Shown: positions 1 to 7,283 of the stretch, one piece after another
Layout of the letters: each line of letters starts with the position of its first letter
Numbering within the stretch: the first letter of the stretch is position 1
From: an uncultured Clostridia bacterium
GTDB taxonomy: Bacteria > Bacillota > Clostridia > Lachnospirales > Lachnospiraceae
Length of the DNA: 14,545 nucleotides
Assembly (NCBI GenBank): GCA_946611595.1
Contig: CAMODY010000030.1
Span: 1-14,545 of the forward strand
Direction: 5' to 3'
Made by a program: the position numbers and the translations under genes
Notes under the pieces: generated by a model
Database searches by the model: none
The model's input: only the letters and a program-made list of their open reading frames with translations
Told to the model about the DNA's origin: nothing

Positions 1-1025
1 TCGGTAACATCTAAATCAAGCTGACTCATCAGCACTTTGATCTTATTGACTTCTTCAAGGTCTTTCTTTCCTTCTGCCACTCCGGCAAGCGCCTTGAAAT
101 AGCGGCAGATAATCTCCTGCTTGGAAGCTTCCCGGCAGACTTCATCGTCTATAATGCAGTTTCCGGCCATGTTAACACCCATGTCTGTTGGAGAAGCATA
201 AGGGCTCTTTCCATAGATTGTTTCAAACATAGCGTTTAACACCGGGAAAATTTCTACATCACGGTTATAGTTTACAGTCGTCTCGCCATATGCTTTCAAA
301 TGGAACGGGTCGATCATGTTGATATCATTCAGATCAGCTGTTGCTGCTTCATAAGCAAGATTAACCGGATGATCTAAAGACAGATTCCAGATCGGGAAGG
401 TCTCAAACTTTGCATATCCGGCATTCAGGCCACGTTTATGTTCATGATAAAGCTGTGAGAGACAGGTGCTCATTTTTCCGGAACCCGGTCCCGGCGCAGT
501 AATAACAATCAACGGACGAGTGGTTTCGATATAGTCATTTTTACCATATCCGTCATCGCTTAATACCAGATCCATATTTGCAGGATAACCCGGAATCAGA
601 TAATGGTGATATACCTTAAGACCATTCTTCTCTAAGCGCTTTTCAAACATTGGGATTCCATGCTGCCCTGCATATTTGGTAATTACAACACTGCTTACAT
701 AAAGGCCTTTATTGCGATACTCTTCGATCAAACGAAGAACGTCATTATCATAGGTGATTCCGAGGTCTTCTCTAACTTTATTATGTTCAATATCTTCCGC
801 ACTTACGACCATGACCATTTCTGCCTGATCTGCCATCGTAAGGAGCATCTGCAGTTTACTGTCCTGCTGAAACCCCGGAAGTACGCGGCTTGCATGCATG
901 TCATCATAAAGCTTTCCGCCGAACTCAAGATAAAGCTTATTATCGAACTGAGCAATCCGCTCACGAATATGCTCTGATTGCATTTTTAAATATTTGTTAT
1001 TATCAAAACCGATTTTTTTCTGCAT
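1..1025 (-). CDS. DUF1846 / UPF0371 family protein, partial (C-terminus beyond left edge)
   Basis: Reading leftward from the ATG at 1025-1023 (MQKKIGFDNDKYL-like start) the frame stays open for 341 codons to the window edge with no stop. I recognise it as DUF1846 (UPF0371) from the N-terminal block, including the segments HIRERIAQFDNKLYLEFGGK and DLGITYDNDVLRLIEEYR. Full-length members are about 500 residues, so roughly the last third is missing. A glycine-rich loop, APGPGSGK, lies at residues 177-184 and resembles a nucleotide-binding P-loop. It is followed by a conserved stretch with NAGYAKFETFPIWNL and DPFHLKAYGETTVNYNRD. The function of the family is not established; any nucleotide-dependent activity is inference from the loop. 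An AGAGAGG-type ribosome binding site lies about 8 bases before the ATG. It follows the mscL terminator and has its own promoter (1075-1103), so it is probably transcribed alone. Confidence 0.88.
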   Translation of the reverse strand, partial: MQKKIGFDNNKYLKMQSEHIRERIAQFDNKLYLEFGGKLYDDMHASRVLPGFQQDSKLQMLLTMADQAEMVMVVSAEDIEHNKVREDLGITYDNDVLRLIEEYRNKGLYVSSVVITKYAGQHGIPMFEKRLEKNGLKVYHHYLIPGYPANMDLVLSDDGYGKNDYIETTRPLIVITAPGPGSGKMSTCLSQLYHEHKRGLNAGYAKFETFPIWNLSLDHPVNLAYEAATADLNDINMIDPFHLKAYGETTVNYNRDVEIFPVLNAMFETIYGKSPYASPTDMGVNMAGNCIIDDEVCREASKQEIICRYFKALAGVAEGKKDLEEVNKIKVLMSQLDLDVT

Positions 1026-1074
1026 GTCTTTGCCTCTCTGCCGCGTTAAAGCGTTCTGAAATTACTAAAGTAAA

Positions 1075-1103
1075 ATAATAACAAAAAAACTGCCGCCTTA
1101 CAA
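1075..1103 (-). promoter_or_regulatory. Promoter of the DUF1846 gene
   Basis: On the minus strand there is a -35 TTGTAA (1103-1098) and a -10 TATTAT (1080-1075) separated by exactly 17 bases. Transcription would begin near 1068, about 43 bases before the ATG at 1025. The spacer is filled by a copy of the 16-base sequence that forms one arm and U-tract of the mscL terminator upstream. The call rests on consensus match and position only. Confidence 0.5.
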
Positions 1104-1114
1104 TACTTGTACAC

Positions 1115-1146
1115 AAAAAAACTGCCGCATTGACTGCGGCAGTTTT
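1115..1146 (-). terminator. Intrinsic terminator of mscL
   Basis: A perfect 12-bp stem, AAAACTGCCGCA (1118-1129) with TGCGGCAGTTTT (1135-1146), encloses a 5-base loop. Read leftward it ends in a run of seven T, as expected for termination of mscL, whose stop codon lies only 27 bases before the stem. Confidence 0.9.
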
Positions 1147-1172
1147 GGATATCTAGTTGTTTGAATAATGCT

Positions 1173-1604
1173 TTATTCTGCAGCTTCTTCTTCCGGAAGA
1201 TCAGATGTGCAGTGGCAGCATTTTGTTGCGTCGATCGGAACCTCGCTCTTGCAGAACGGACAGATCTTAGTTGTCGGAGCTTCTTCTGCAGCCGGCTCTT
1301 CCTTCTTGCCAAGTTTGCTCATCTTGTTGATGCTCTTAATGATGATAAACAGAACAATTGCGATCAGCAGGAAGTTGATGATGGCCATAATAAAGGCACC
1401 ATACTTCACCTCTGCCCCGTTGATATTTGCAACGAGATTTGTGAAGTCCATTTTGAAAATGGATCCGATCAGCGGATTGATAATGTCGTCAACTAAGGAG
1501 TTTACGATTGCAGTAAAAGCACCGCCAATGATGATGCCGACTGCCATATCCATAACATTTCCTCTGTTGATGAACTCTTTGAATTCTTTCATAAATGTTT
1601 TCAT
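1173..1604 (-). CDS. mscL: Large-conductance mechanosensitive channel MscL with C-terminal zinc ribbon
   Basis: This 143-residue membrane channel opens under high membrane tension and releases solutes during hypo-osmotic shock. Residues 1-50 carry the MscL signature: amphipathic N-terminus (MKTFMKEFKEFINRGNV), then first transmembrane helix and pore lining (AVGIIIGGAFTAIVNSLVDDIINPLIG). A short extracellular loop (51-68) and a second transmembrane helix (about 69-91) follow. After a charged Ala/Glu linker (98-110) the C-terminus holds CPFC-x10-CCHC, with Cys115, Cys118, Cys129 and Cys132 placed as in a zinc ribbon, where classical MscL has only a short cytoplasmic helix bundle. The ribosome binding site GGAGGTG (1618-1612) lies 7 bases before the ATG and fixes the start. 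It has its own promoter and terminator, so it is likely monocistronic. Channel identity is certain; zinc binding is inferred from the cysteine spacing. Confidence 0.96.
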   Translation of the reverse strand: MKTFMKEFKEFINRGNVMDMAVGIIIGGAFTAIVNSLVDDIINPLIGSIFKMDFTNLVANINGAEVKYGAFIMAIINFLLIAIVLFIIIKSINKMSKLGKKEEPAAEEAPTTKICPFCKSEVPIDATKCCHCTSDLPEEEAAE

Positions 1605-1631
1605 AATTGTTCACCTCCATTTATGGATTCT

Positions 1632-1660
1632 ATTTTAAAACCTTGTCCTGTGTTATGCAA
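1632..1660 (-). promoter_or_regulatory. Promoter of mscL
   Basis: On the minus strand, TTGCAT (1660-1655) and TAAAAT (1637-1632) are 17 bases apart, in the 78-base gap between the MATE stop codon and the mscL start. Transcription would begin near 1625, leaving a short leader of about 20 bases that contains the GGAGGTG ribosome binding site. The -35 is only a half match, so confidence is moderate. Confidence 0.45.
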
Positions 1661-1682
1661 CTTAAAAACAAGGATTCCTGTA

Positions 1683-3104
1683 TTAAGCGGATTTTGTTTT
1701 CACGAAAATTGATTTCAGTACACCCTTTGCCTGTCTGAATTCCGGTTTCCGAAACTCGATCGCGATCATGACCACGGCAGTCGTGATCGCCAGAAAATCA
1801 GCACATGGCTGCGCGATCAGAATGCCATCAATCCCCCAGAACCTAGGGAAAAGTAACATCAGCGGGATCAGATAAAGCACCTGACGTGTAAGAGAAAGGA
1901 AGACGCCCTTCCACGGTTTTCCGATCGCCGTAAAGAAATTAGATGATATCATCTGAATAAAGAACAGGAACATGAAGAAATAGAACCTGCGGAAGAACAT
2001 ACTTCCAAATTCGATATAAAGGTCGGAGCCTTGTCCGAACAAAAGCAGGATCTTATCCGGGATCGTCTGGAAAACAATGAAGCCGATAAGCGATGCGATA
2101 AACGCAAAGATCATCGTTCTGAAATAAGCCTCTTTTACTCTGGCATAATTTTTAGCTCCATAATTAAAGCTGGCGATCGGCTGGTTTCCTTGCGAAAGAC
2201 CGATAACGATCGACGCAAAAATAGAACCGACCTTCGATACGATACCGGCACAGGCAATCGGAATCTCTTCGCCATAGATGCTGAGTCCGCCATAATGCTT
2301 CAGGGAATTGTTCAAAAGGATCTGTACAAGCATCATGGAAATCTGATTGACCATCGGAGCAATTCCCAAAGACGCATCTCTTCCAAAATATCTTGGTTTC
2401 GGAATATAGTGTTTCAGTTTCAGGCGGAACGTTTTTCCATGCATGACCAGCCAGAGACCGATGAGGCCTGCAATGATCTGTCCGATGATAGTTGCCCATG
2501 CGGCTCCAGCCATCCCCCATCCAAGGCCTACAACAAACCATGCATCAAGTCCGATATTGATAATGCCGCCGATGATATTACAGAACATTGCCATGTTCGG
2601 TCTTCCATCAGCACGGAGCAGATGTCCGGCGCCGCCGCTGAAGATAGCAAACGGAAATCCAATGGCGACAACACGTGTGTAATCCATCGCATAGGGAAGC
2701 ACGGTCTCAGGAGATCCGAAAATTCTTAAGATCGGCTCCAGAAAGATCTCAACAATAAGGAGCAGGGCAATTCCGCTGATGAGCAGCATGGAGACAGCGT
2801 TTCCAAGATAATATGGTGCCTCCTCTTTTTCGCCGGCTCCCAGTTTCAGGTTAAACGCAGAAGCGCCGCCGATACCAAACATCAGTCCCAATGCCACGCA
2901 GACATTTGTCAGCGGAAAGGCGATGTTGGTTGCAGCATTTCCAAGTTCACCAATGACATTGCCGATAAAGAGCTGATCTACGATGTTATACATCGAAACG
3001 ACCAGCATGGCAACGATACTCGGGACAGCATATTTTACGATCAGCGAACTGATCTTCGCATTTCCCAGCGGATTATCTTTTACAACATCTTTCTTTTCAG
3101 CCAT
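1683..3104 (-). CDS. MATE family efflux transporter (MepA/NorM-like)
   Basis: This 473-residue multi-pass membrane protein has the two pseudo-symmetric halves of the multidrug and toxic compound extrusion family (about residues 20-220 and 240-450, roughly 12 helices). The family exports cationic drugs or metabolites in exchange for Na+ or H+. Family segments visible are LFIGNVIGELGNAATNIAFP (45-64), GASAFNLKLGAGEKEEA (80-96), HLLRADGRPN (161-170) and, in the second half, QGNQPIASFNYGAKNYARVK (305-324), which is typical of the MepA-like branch. Length is normal and no key block is missing. It is the last gene of the typA unit: its ATG lies 2 bases after the stop codon of the 627-residue gene. 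No Shine-Dalgarno is visible (AAAATAGTT precedes ATG), which suggests translational coupling. The substrate cannot be told from sequence. Confidence 0.93.
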   Translation of the reverse strand: MAEKKDVVKDNPLGNAKISSLIVKYAVPSIVAMLVVSMYNIVDQLFIGNVIGELGNAATNIAFPLTNVCVALGLMFGIGGASAFNLKLGAGEKEEAPYYLGNAVSMLLISGIALLLIVEIFLEPILRIFGSPETVLPYAMDYTRVVAIGFPFAIFSGGAGHLLRADGRPNMAMFCNIIGGIINIGLDAWFVVGLGWGMAGAAWATIIGQIIAGLIGLWLVMHGKTFRLKLKHYIPKPRYFGRDASLGIAPMVNQISMMLVQILLNNSLKHYGGLSIYGEEIPIACAGIVSKVGSIFASIVIGLSQGNQPIASFNYGAKNYARVKEAYFRTMIFAFIASLIGFIVFQTIPDKILLLFGQGSDLYIEFGSMFFRRFYFFMFLFFIQMISSNFFTAIGKPWKGVFLSLTRQVLYLIPLMLLFPRFWGIDGILIAQPCADFLAITTAVVMIAIEFRKPEFRQAKGVLKSIFVKTKSA

Positions 3105-3106
3105 AA

Positions 3107-4990
3107 CTATTTTTTACGCTTTTTCTTTACGCTCACGGTGTACCAGTCTGCCTCGAGCGCTGCAATAACTTCTCCCCGTGCATAGAACTCCAGTGCATTG
3201 GTATGTTCGTCACGGCGGAATCCATCACTTAAAAACGGTCCCGGCTTTTCAGGCCGTTTCAGCACTGTACAATTGTCCAACGTGTATTCCATCTCGGACA
3301 CTAAGCAGCTGTAGGAAAGTTCCGGATAGGTCGCCAGAAGTTTCGGAACGATATCGGTCTTTATTTCCTCGCCCGGCTTTTCAACATCTCCATACGGAAT
3401 TTTTAAATTATTAAAAAAGTCTTTCAGGTCAAACTTTTTGATCTTCAGGATGTATGTTTCTGTGCCTTTCTTCTTTGTCAGGGTCACTTTCACCGGATAA
3501 CGGTCTTCATACATTTGACTGATATAGATTGGAAAATCTGCCTTTAATTCTGTCTGATTTGGATCAAGCCCGACCTTTTCCCTGATAAACTCTAAAGAGC
3601 GCTCAATCTTATCTACAAGGCGCTTCTCTACCGGACGGTCAGTCTTTTGTCTTTTTTCCGCAGCATACTGCGCTTCCAGATAGAAGCGGTAGGCATCTTT
3701 TGTTCCCATTCCATAGATGATGCCTTCCATACAGCTATCTCCCATGTGGAGTGCATACTCGGCAAAATGGCAATCATAATATTCTCTGCAGAAATCGTAA
3801 AGAGAATTCCGGTATCCGTCGACTAAAAGGTTCAGACCCATATCGAGATTCTTTACTGTACCCTGACCATGGATCAGCATGTCAGCCGCCATATAGACAG
3901 ACTCATCGATGCCGTCTAAAACGCCGTAGGAAAAGAACTGGAAGGCTTTGTCATACTGCGGGATGCCGTTATTGATATGCCCGTGATAATAAATATATCC
4001 TAGCGCATTCGCAGCAAACGCATCGCCGGTCTTATCATAGAGTTCCTGCATGTACATCCTTGCAAGTTCCCAGTTCTGACGGTATGCAATTCCACCTTCT
4101 AAATATCCCCAGGCAAGAATGCGGATCGCCTGAATGTCCCCTTCCCGGTAAAGACGTCTTACAAACTCGCGGTATAGTGCAAGTGCTTCCGGAGTCGCTC
4201 CTTCTAAATCCTTATCCGATTCGTAGGCTCCGATCACATGTTTCATCTGTGAGTTGCTGTATACCCACTGTCCCTGGGGTTTTCCCTCATTAAGCTGATA
4301 AGAGGTAATGCGGCTGATGATGTCTGAGCATACAGCATAGTAAGCAGAGATTTCAATCTCGTCGTTTTCTTTTGGCTCGATCACCCAGTTCGGCTCATTT
4401 TGGAAACGGATCATATACTGCTCGCTGTCTTCTTTCGTACCGAGTCTTTCCTCAAGCTTCCAGTACAGCTTTTCTGCCAGTCCGTATGCAGTAGAAAAGA
4501 TTTCGTCTTCATCCTTCGGGAAATCCGAGAAAACCGTTTCATCATAATGGTCCTTAATATTCAGGCTGTCATAAAACACATTCAGGATCAGCCAGAACCA
4601 TTGTTTAAAGCCCGGAAGGGGCACTTTGTTTTTATTGATATTAGTCAGCGCTTCTTTGATGTCATCCGACTTCATTGTATAGCGCCGCTCTGCTTTTAAG
4701 TTAAACGGAGGATATACCTGCTCTGCAAAATCAGAATAGGTCAGTTCCCCTCGTGCTACTTTCCGCAGCTGTTTTTGGGAGAGAACATACGGCGGAAGAA
4801 GCTCTAAGGCTTCCTCACTCATATTCAGCATCGCGCCCGGCTGCCGTTCCGGAGAGTTGCCTGCAAGCGGCATGTCAAGAGCAGAAAGGATCAGCCCGTA
4901 CTCTCCGCTCTTTTTGCGGCTTACGACTTTTGCACACTGCCCTTCATACTCACCATATTTAATTCTTACCCAATCATTAAAGTTCAGCAT
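3107..4990 (-). CDS. Sel1-like repeat protein with KOW-like N-terminus, function unknown
   Basis: This 627-residue protein has no signal peptide or membrane helices and is probably cytoplasmic. The first 40 residues (DWVRIKYGEYEGQCAKVVSRKKSGEYGLIL) resemble a KOW-type beta-barrel, as in ribosomal proteins and NusG. Residues about 105-250 form an acidic helical region with many aromatic residues that I do not recognise. Residues about 280-445 look like Sel1/TPR-type alpha-alpha repeats (AIRILAWGYLEGG, AANALGYIYYHGH, VYMAADMLIHGQGTVKNLDMGLNLL), typical protein-binding scaffolds. Residues 480-620 are a beta-rich tail ending in the basic stretch KKKRKK. The ATG lies 9 bases after the typA stop and 2 bases separate its own stop from the MATE start, so the three genes form one unit. 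No Shine-Dalgarno precedes the ATG; the leader is TAAAATAGTTAT. A role linked to the ribosome or TypA is possible from the context and the KOW-like segment, but this is inference. Confidence 0.85.
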   Translation of the reverse strand: MLNFNDWVRIKYGEYEGQCAKVVSRKKSGEYGLILSALDMPLAGNSPERQPGAMLNMSEEALELLPPYVLSQKQLRKVARGELTYSDFAEQVYPPFNLKAERRYTMKSDDIKEALTNINKNKVPLPGFKQWFWLILNVFYDSLNIKDHYDETVFSDFPKDEDEIFSTAYGLAEKLYWKLEERLGTKEDSEQYMIRFQNEPNWVIEPKENDEIEISAYYAVCSDIISRITSYQLNEGKPQGQWVYSNSQMKHVIGAYESDKDLEGATPEALALYREFVRRLYREGDIQAIRILAWGYLEGGIAYRQNWELARMYMQELYDKTGDAFAANALGYIYYHGHINNGIPQYDKAFQFFSYGVLDGIDESVYMAADMLIHGQGTVKNLDMGLNLLVDGYRNSLYDFCREYYDCHFAEYALHMGDSCMEGIIYGMGTKDAYRFYLEAQYAAEKRQKTDRPVEKRLVDKIERSLEFIREKVGLDPNQTELKADFPIYISQMYEDRYPVKVTLTKKKGTETYILKIKKFDLKDFFNNLKIPYGDVEKPGEEIKTDIVPKLLATYPELSYSCLVSEMEYTLDNCTVLKRPEKPGPFLSDGFRRDEHTNALEFYARGEVIAALEADWYTVSVKKKRKK

Positions 4991-4999
4991 ATAACTATT

Positions 5000-6823
5000 T
5001 TACTTCTGATTTGAACGCTTTCTGAGTCTGGAATCCAAGATCTTCTTTCTGATACGTAAAGACTGCGGCGTAACTTCCAGCAGCTCGTCTGTATCGATAA
5101 ATTCCAAGGCCTGCTCAAGGCTCAGTTTTTTCGGAGGCGTCAGCTTCAAAGCTTCATCTGCGCTTGAAGATCTGGTATTTGTCAGATGCTTGGTTTTGCA
5201 GACATTCAGCTCGATATCTTCTGTCTTGCCATTCTCGCCAATGACCATGCCGGCATAAACTTTCTCTCCAGGTCCGATAAAGAGAGAACCACGATCCTGT
5301 GCTGCAAACAGACCGTAGGTTACTGCCTCTCCTGCTTCAAAAGCGATCAGAGAGCCCTGGTTTCGATAGGCAATATCGCCTTTATATGGCTCGTAGCCGT
5401 CAAAGATCGTATTTAAAATACCTGTACCCTTTGTCGAGGTAAGGAACTTTCCGTGGAAGCCGATCAGGCCTCTTGCCGGAATGGAAAACTCCAGTCTCAC
5501 ACTGCCGTCCGATAAGGTGGACATATTAAGGAGACTTCCTTTTCTCTCCGCAAGCATGCTGATGATGGAGCCGGAAAACTCTTCCGGTACATCGATCACC
5601 GCCTGCTCCATCGGCTCTAATTTCTTGCCGTTTTCATCGGTTTTATAAATAACCTCTGCTTTACTGACTGCAAACTCATAGCCTTCACGGCGCATGTTTT
5701 CGATCAGGACAGAAAGATGAAGTTCTCCTCTTCCCGATACTTTAAAAGTATCCGTGTTCTCGGTATCTTCTACACGAAGGGAAACATCTGTGTTCAGTTC
5801 TCTGTAAAGTCTTTCACGGATCTGTCTGGAAGTACACCATTTGCCTTCCTGTCCCGCCAGCGGACTGTCATTTACAATAAAGTTCATGGAGATCGTCGGC
5901 TCTGAAATCTTCTGGAAGGGGATTGCTTCCATGCCTTCTGCGCAGATCGTATCTCCGATCTGAAGATCTGCAATTCCGGAAAGAGCAACGATATGCCCCA
6001 CCTGTGCCTCGTTCACATCGACTTTATCTAAGCCGCTAAATTCATAGAGTTTTGTGATCTTTACTTTTTCATGCGTATTTGGATCATGGGCATTGAGGCG
6101 CCAAAGCTCCTGACCAACACTGATCGTTCCGTTATCGACTTTTCCAACACCGATACGGCCAACGTATTCATTGTAGTCGATCGTTGAGATCATGACCTGT
6201 GTGCCCTTGTCCGGGTCACCTTCCGGTGCCGGGATATTCTCTAAGATCGTATCAAAGAGCGGTTTCAAATCTACATGCTCATCATTTAAATCTTTGATTG
6301 CAAAGCCCTGTTTTGCAGAAGCAAAGACGATCGGCGCATCAAGCTGTTTATCAGATGCATCAAGATCCATCATCAGCTCTAAAACTTCATCGATCACCTT
6401 TTCAGGACGAGCTTCCGGACGGTCGATCTTGTTGATGCAGACAATAACATCAAGATCTAAGTCGAGTGCCTTGCGAAGTACGAACTTGGTCTGCGGCATT
6501 GTACCCTCAAACGCATCGACTAAAAGAATAACGCCGTTGACCATTTTAAGAACACGCTCTACCTCTCCGCCAAAATCCGCATGACCCGGAGTATCTACGA
6601 TATTGATCTTTACGCCCTTATATTCAATGGCTGTATTTTTAGAAAGAATCGTGATTCCACGTTCTCTTTCCAGATCATTCGAGTCCATGACTCGCTCCTG
6701 CACTTCCTGTCCCTCACGGAAGACACCGCTCTGTGCGAGCATTGCATCTACAAGCGTTGTTTTACCATGATCGACATGTGCGATGATTGCAATATTTCTA
6801 ATATTTTCCTGTTTGATTGTCAT
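5000..6823 (-). CDS. typA: Translational GTPase TypA/BipA
   Basis: TypA/BipA is a ribosome-binding GTPase of the EF-G/LepA superfamily, implicated in 50S subunit assembly and in growth at low temperature and under stress. The protein has 607 residues, the usual length. The GTPase domain shows G1 AHVDHGKT (15-22), the switch region ERERGITI (52-59), G3 DTPGHAD (77-83) and G4 NKID (131-134). The beta-barrel domain II and EF-G-like domains follow, then the C-terminal domain specific to TypA (about 480-600, with EKVYAGMVIGENG and a Lys/Arg-rich end). The start is set by an AGAGG ribosome binding site (6838-6834) 10 bases before the ATG. It is the first gene of a leftward unit with the Sel1-repeat protein and the MATE transporter, driven by the promoter at 6899-6927. 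No truncation or missing motif is seen. Confidence 0.98.
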   Translation of the reverse strand: MTIKQENIRNIAIIAHVDHGKTTLVDAMLAQSGVFREGQEVQERVMDSNDLERERGITILSKNTAIEYKGVKINIVDTPGHADFGGEVERVLKMVNGVILLVDAFEGTMPQTKFVLRKALDLDLDVIVCINKIDRPEARPEKVIDEVLELMMDLDASDKQLDAPIVFASAKQGFAIKDLNDEHVDLKPLFDTILENIPAPEGDPDKGTQVMISTIDYNEYVGRIGVGKVDNGTISVGQELWRLNAHDPNTHEKVKITKLYEFSGLDKVDVNEAQVGHIVALSGIADLQIGDTICAEGMEAIPFQKISEPTISMNFIVNDSPLAGQEGKWCTSRQIRERLYRELNTDVSLRVEDTENTDTFKVSGRGELHLSVLIENMRREGYEFAVSKAEVIYKTDENGKKLEPMEQAVIDVPEEFSGSIISMLAERKGSLLNMSTLSDGSVRLEFSIPARGLIGFHGKFLTSTKGTGILNTIFDGYEPYKGDIAYRNQGSLIAFEAGEAVTYGLFAAQDRGSLFIGPGEKVYAGMVIGENGKTEDIELNVCKTKHLTNTRSSSADEALKLTPPKKLSLEQALEFIDTDELLEVTPQSLRIRKKILDSRLRKRSNQK

Positions 6824-6865
6824 AAGATCACTGCCTCTGTTTTTTGTTGATTTTGTTAGCTTTTC

Positions 6866-6882
6866 CTGACTTTTTTTGTCAG
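6866..6882 (-). other. Small hairpin in the typA 5' leader
   Basis: CTGAC (6866-6870) and GTCAG (6878-6882) pair around a homopolymer loop of seven bases (A in the typA mRNA). It sits in the leader about 10-30 bases after the predicted start of transcription and before the ribosome binding site. It is too short to be a convincing terminator, and a regulatory role is only a possibility. Confidence 0.3.
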
Positions 6883-6898
6883 TGTTGCACGATTTTTA

Positions 6899-6927
6899 AT
6901 TTTACTATTTTTTAATAGGAATGTAAA
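6899..6927 (-). promoter_or_regulatory. Promoter of typA and the downstream unit
   Basis: On the minus strand, TTTACA (6927-6922) and TAAAAT (6904-6899) are separated by exactly 17 bases in AT-rich DNA; each matches the consensus in five of six positions. The predicted leader is about 70 bases long and contains a small hairpin and the AGAGG ribosome binding site. This promoter lies back to back with the tRNA promoter on the other strand, with 8 bases between the two -35 boxes. Confidence 0.65.
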
Positions 6928-6935
6928 TATTTTAC

Positions 6936-6964
6936 TTGCATTTATCGTTCGTGATTTATATACT
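6936..6964 (+). promoter_or_regulatory. Promoter of tRNA-Val
   Basis: TTGCAT (6936-6941) and TATACT (6959-6964) are 17 bases apart. Transcription would start near 6971, only about 7 bases before the mature tRNA 5' end. The -35 is a partial match, but spacing and position support the call. Confidence 0.55.
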
Positions 6965-6977
6965 AGACAGTGCCTGC

Positions 6978-7050
6978 GGGCACTTAGCGCAGCTGGGAGC
7001 GCACATCCTTGACGTGGATGGGGTCAGGGGTTCGAGTCCCTTAGTGCCCA
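6978..7050 (+). tRNA. tRNA-Val (anticodon GAC)
   Basis: The 73-base sequence folds as a full cloverleaf. The acceptor stem is GGGCACT with AGTGCCC, the D-stem GCGC with GCGC, the anticodon stem CATCC with GGATG, the loop TTGACGT centred on GAC, and the T-arm AGGGG-TTCGAGT-CCCTT. The discriminator base is A at 7050. The 3' CCA is not encoded (TAT follows), so it must be added by tRNA nucleotidyltransferase. The anticodon GAC reads GUC and GUU codons for valine. It stands alone with its own promoter and terminator. Confidence 0.97.
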
Positions 7051-7057
7051 TATAGGT

Positions 7058-7097
7058 AAAACCCTTGAGACTTTAAGTTTCAAGGGTTTTCTTTTTT
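7058..7097 (+). terminator. Intrinsic terminator after tRNA-Val
   Basis: AAAACCCTTGA (7058-7068) pairs with TCAAGGGTTTT (7080-7090) in a perfect 11-bp stem, followed by CTTTTTT (7091-7097). It begins 8 bases after the tRNA 3' end. Confidence 0.88.
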
Positions 7098-7099
7098 AC

Positions 7100-7128
7100 T
7101 TTACATCACTGCACTAAAGTACTATAAT
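7100..7128 (+). promoter_or_regulatory. Promoter of the riboswitch-ribU transcript
   Basis: A -35 TTTACA (7100-7105) and a perfect -10 TATAAT (7123-7128) are separated by 17 bases. This is the closest match to consensus in the window. It starts 3 bases after the tRNA terminator U-tract, and transcription would begin near 7135, just ahead of the FMN aptamer. Confidence 0.75.
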
Positions 7129-7147
7129 TTTCTTCAGATAACTAATC

Positions 7148-7263
7148 TGTTTCGGGGCGGGGCGAAATTCCCCACCGGCAGTTAAAGTCTGCGAGCCCTA
7201 CTTAGCTGGGGTTGATCAGGTGAAATTCCTGAACCGACGGTCATAGTCCGGATGAGAGAAACG
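7148..7263 (+). promoter_or_regulatory. FMN riboswitch aptamer (RFN element)
   Basis: The sequence has the conserved RFN core: GGGGCGGGGCGAAATTCCCC, then ACCGGC with an AGTTAAAGTCTGCGAGCC arm, the AGGTGAAATTCCTGAACCGACGG arm in two adjoining parts, and AGTCCGGATGAGAGAAAC. The closing P1 helix is GTTTC (7149-7153) with GAAAC (7258-7262). The aptamer binds flavin mononucleotide. With the terminator at 7284-7316 placed directly downstream, the expected outcome is premature termination at high FMN, shutting off riboflavin uptake by the ribU product. The P1 3' strand (AAACGA) can also pair with TCGT (7282-7285) at the base of the terminator, a possible antiterminator; that detail is inference. Confidence 0.96.
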
Positions 7264-7283
7264 AGAGCATAGCGTGTTCGTTC

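Noticed and set aside
1168..1638. A 156-codon plus-strand frame over mscL
   Set aside because: It is the mirror of the MscL reading frame; its hydrophobic stretches come from the transmembrane codons of mscL.
1641..1673. Possible hairpin terminator after the MATE gene (CCTTGT with ACAAGG)
   Set aside because: Only 6 bp with a 21-base loop and a broken T-tract, and it overlaps the predicted mscL promoter. Read-through from MATE into mscL cannot be excluded.
2031..2729. A 232-codon open frame on the plus strand inside the MATE gene
   Set aside because: It is antisense to a clear full-length MATE transporter, its product is charged without domain character, and no ribosome binding site stands out.
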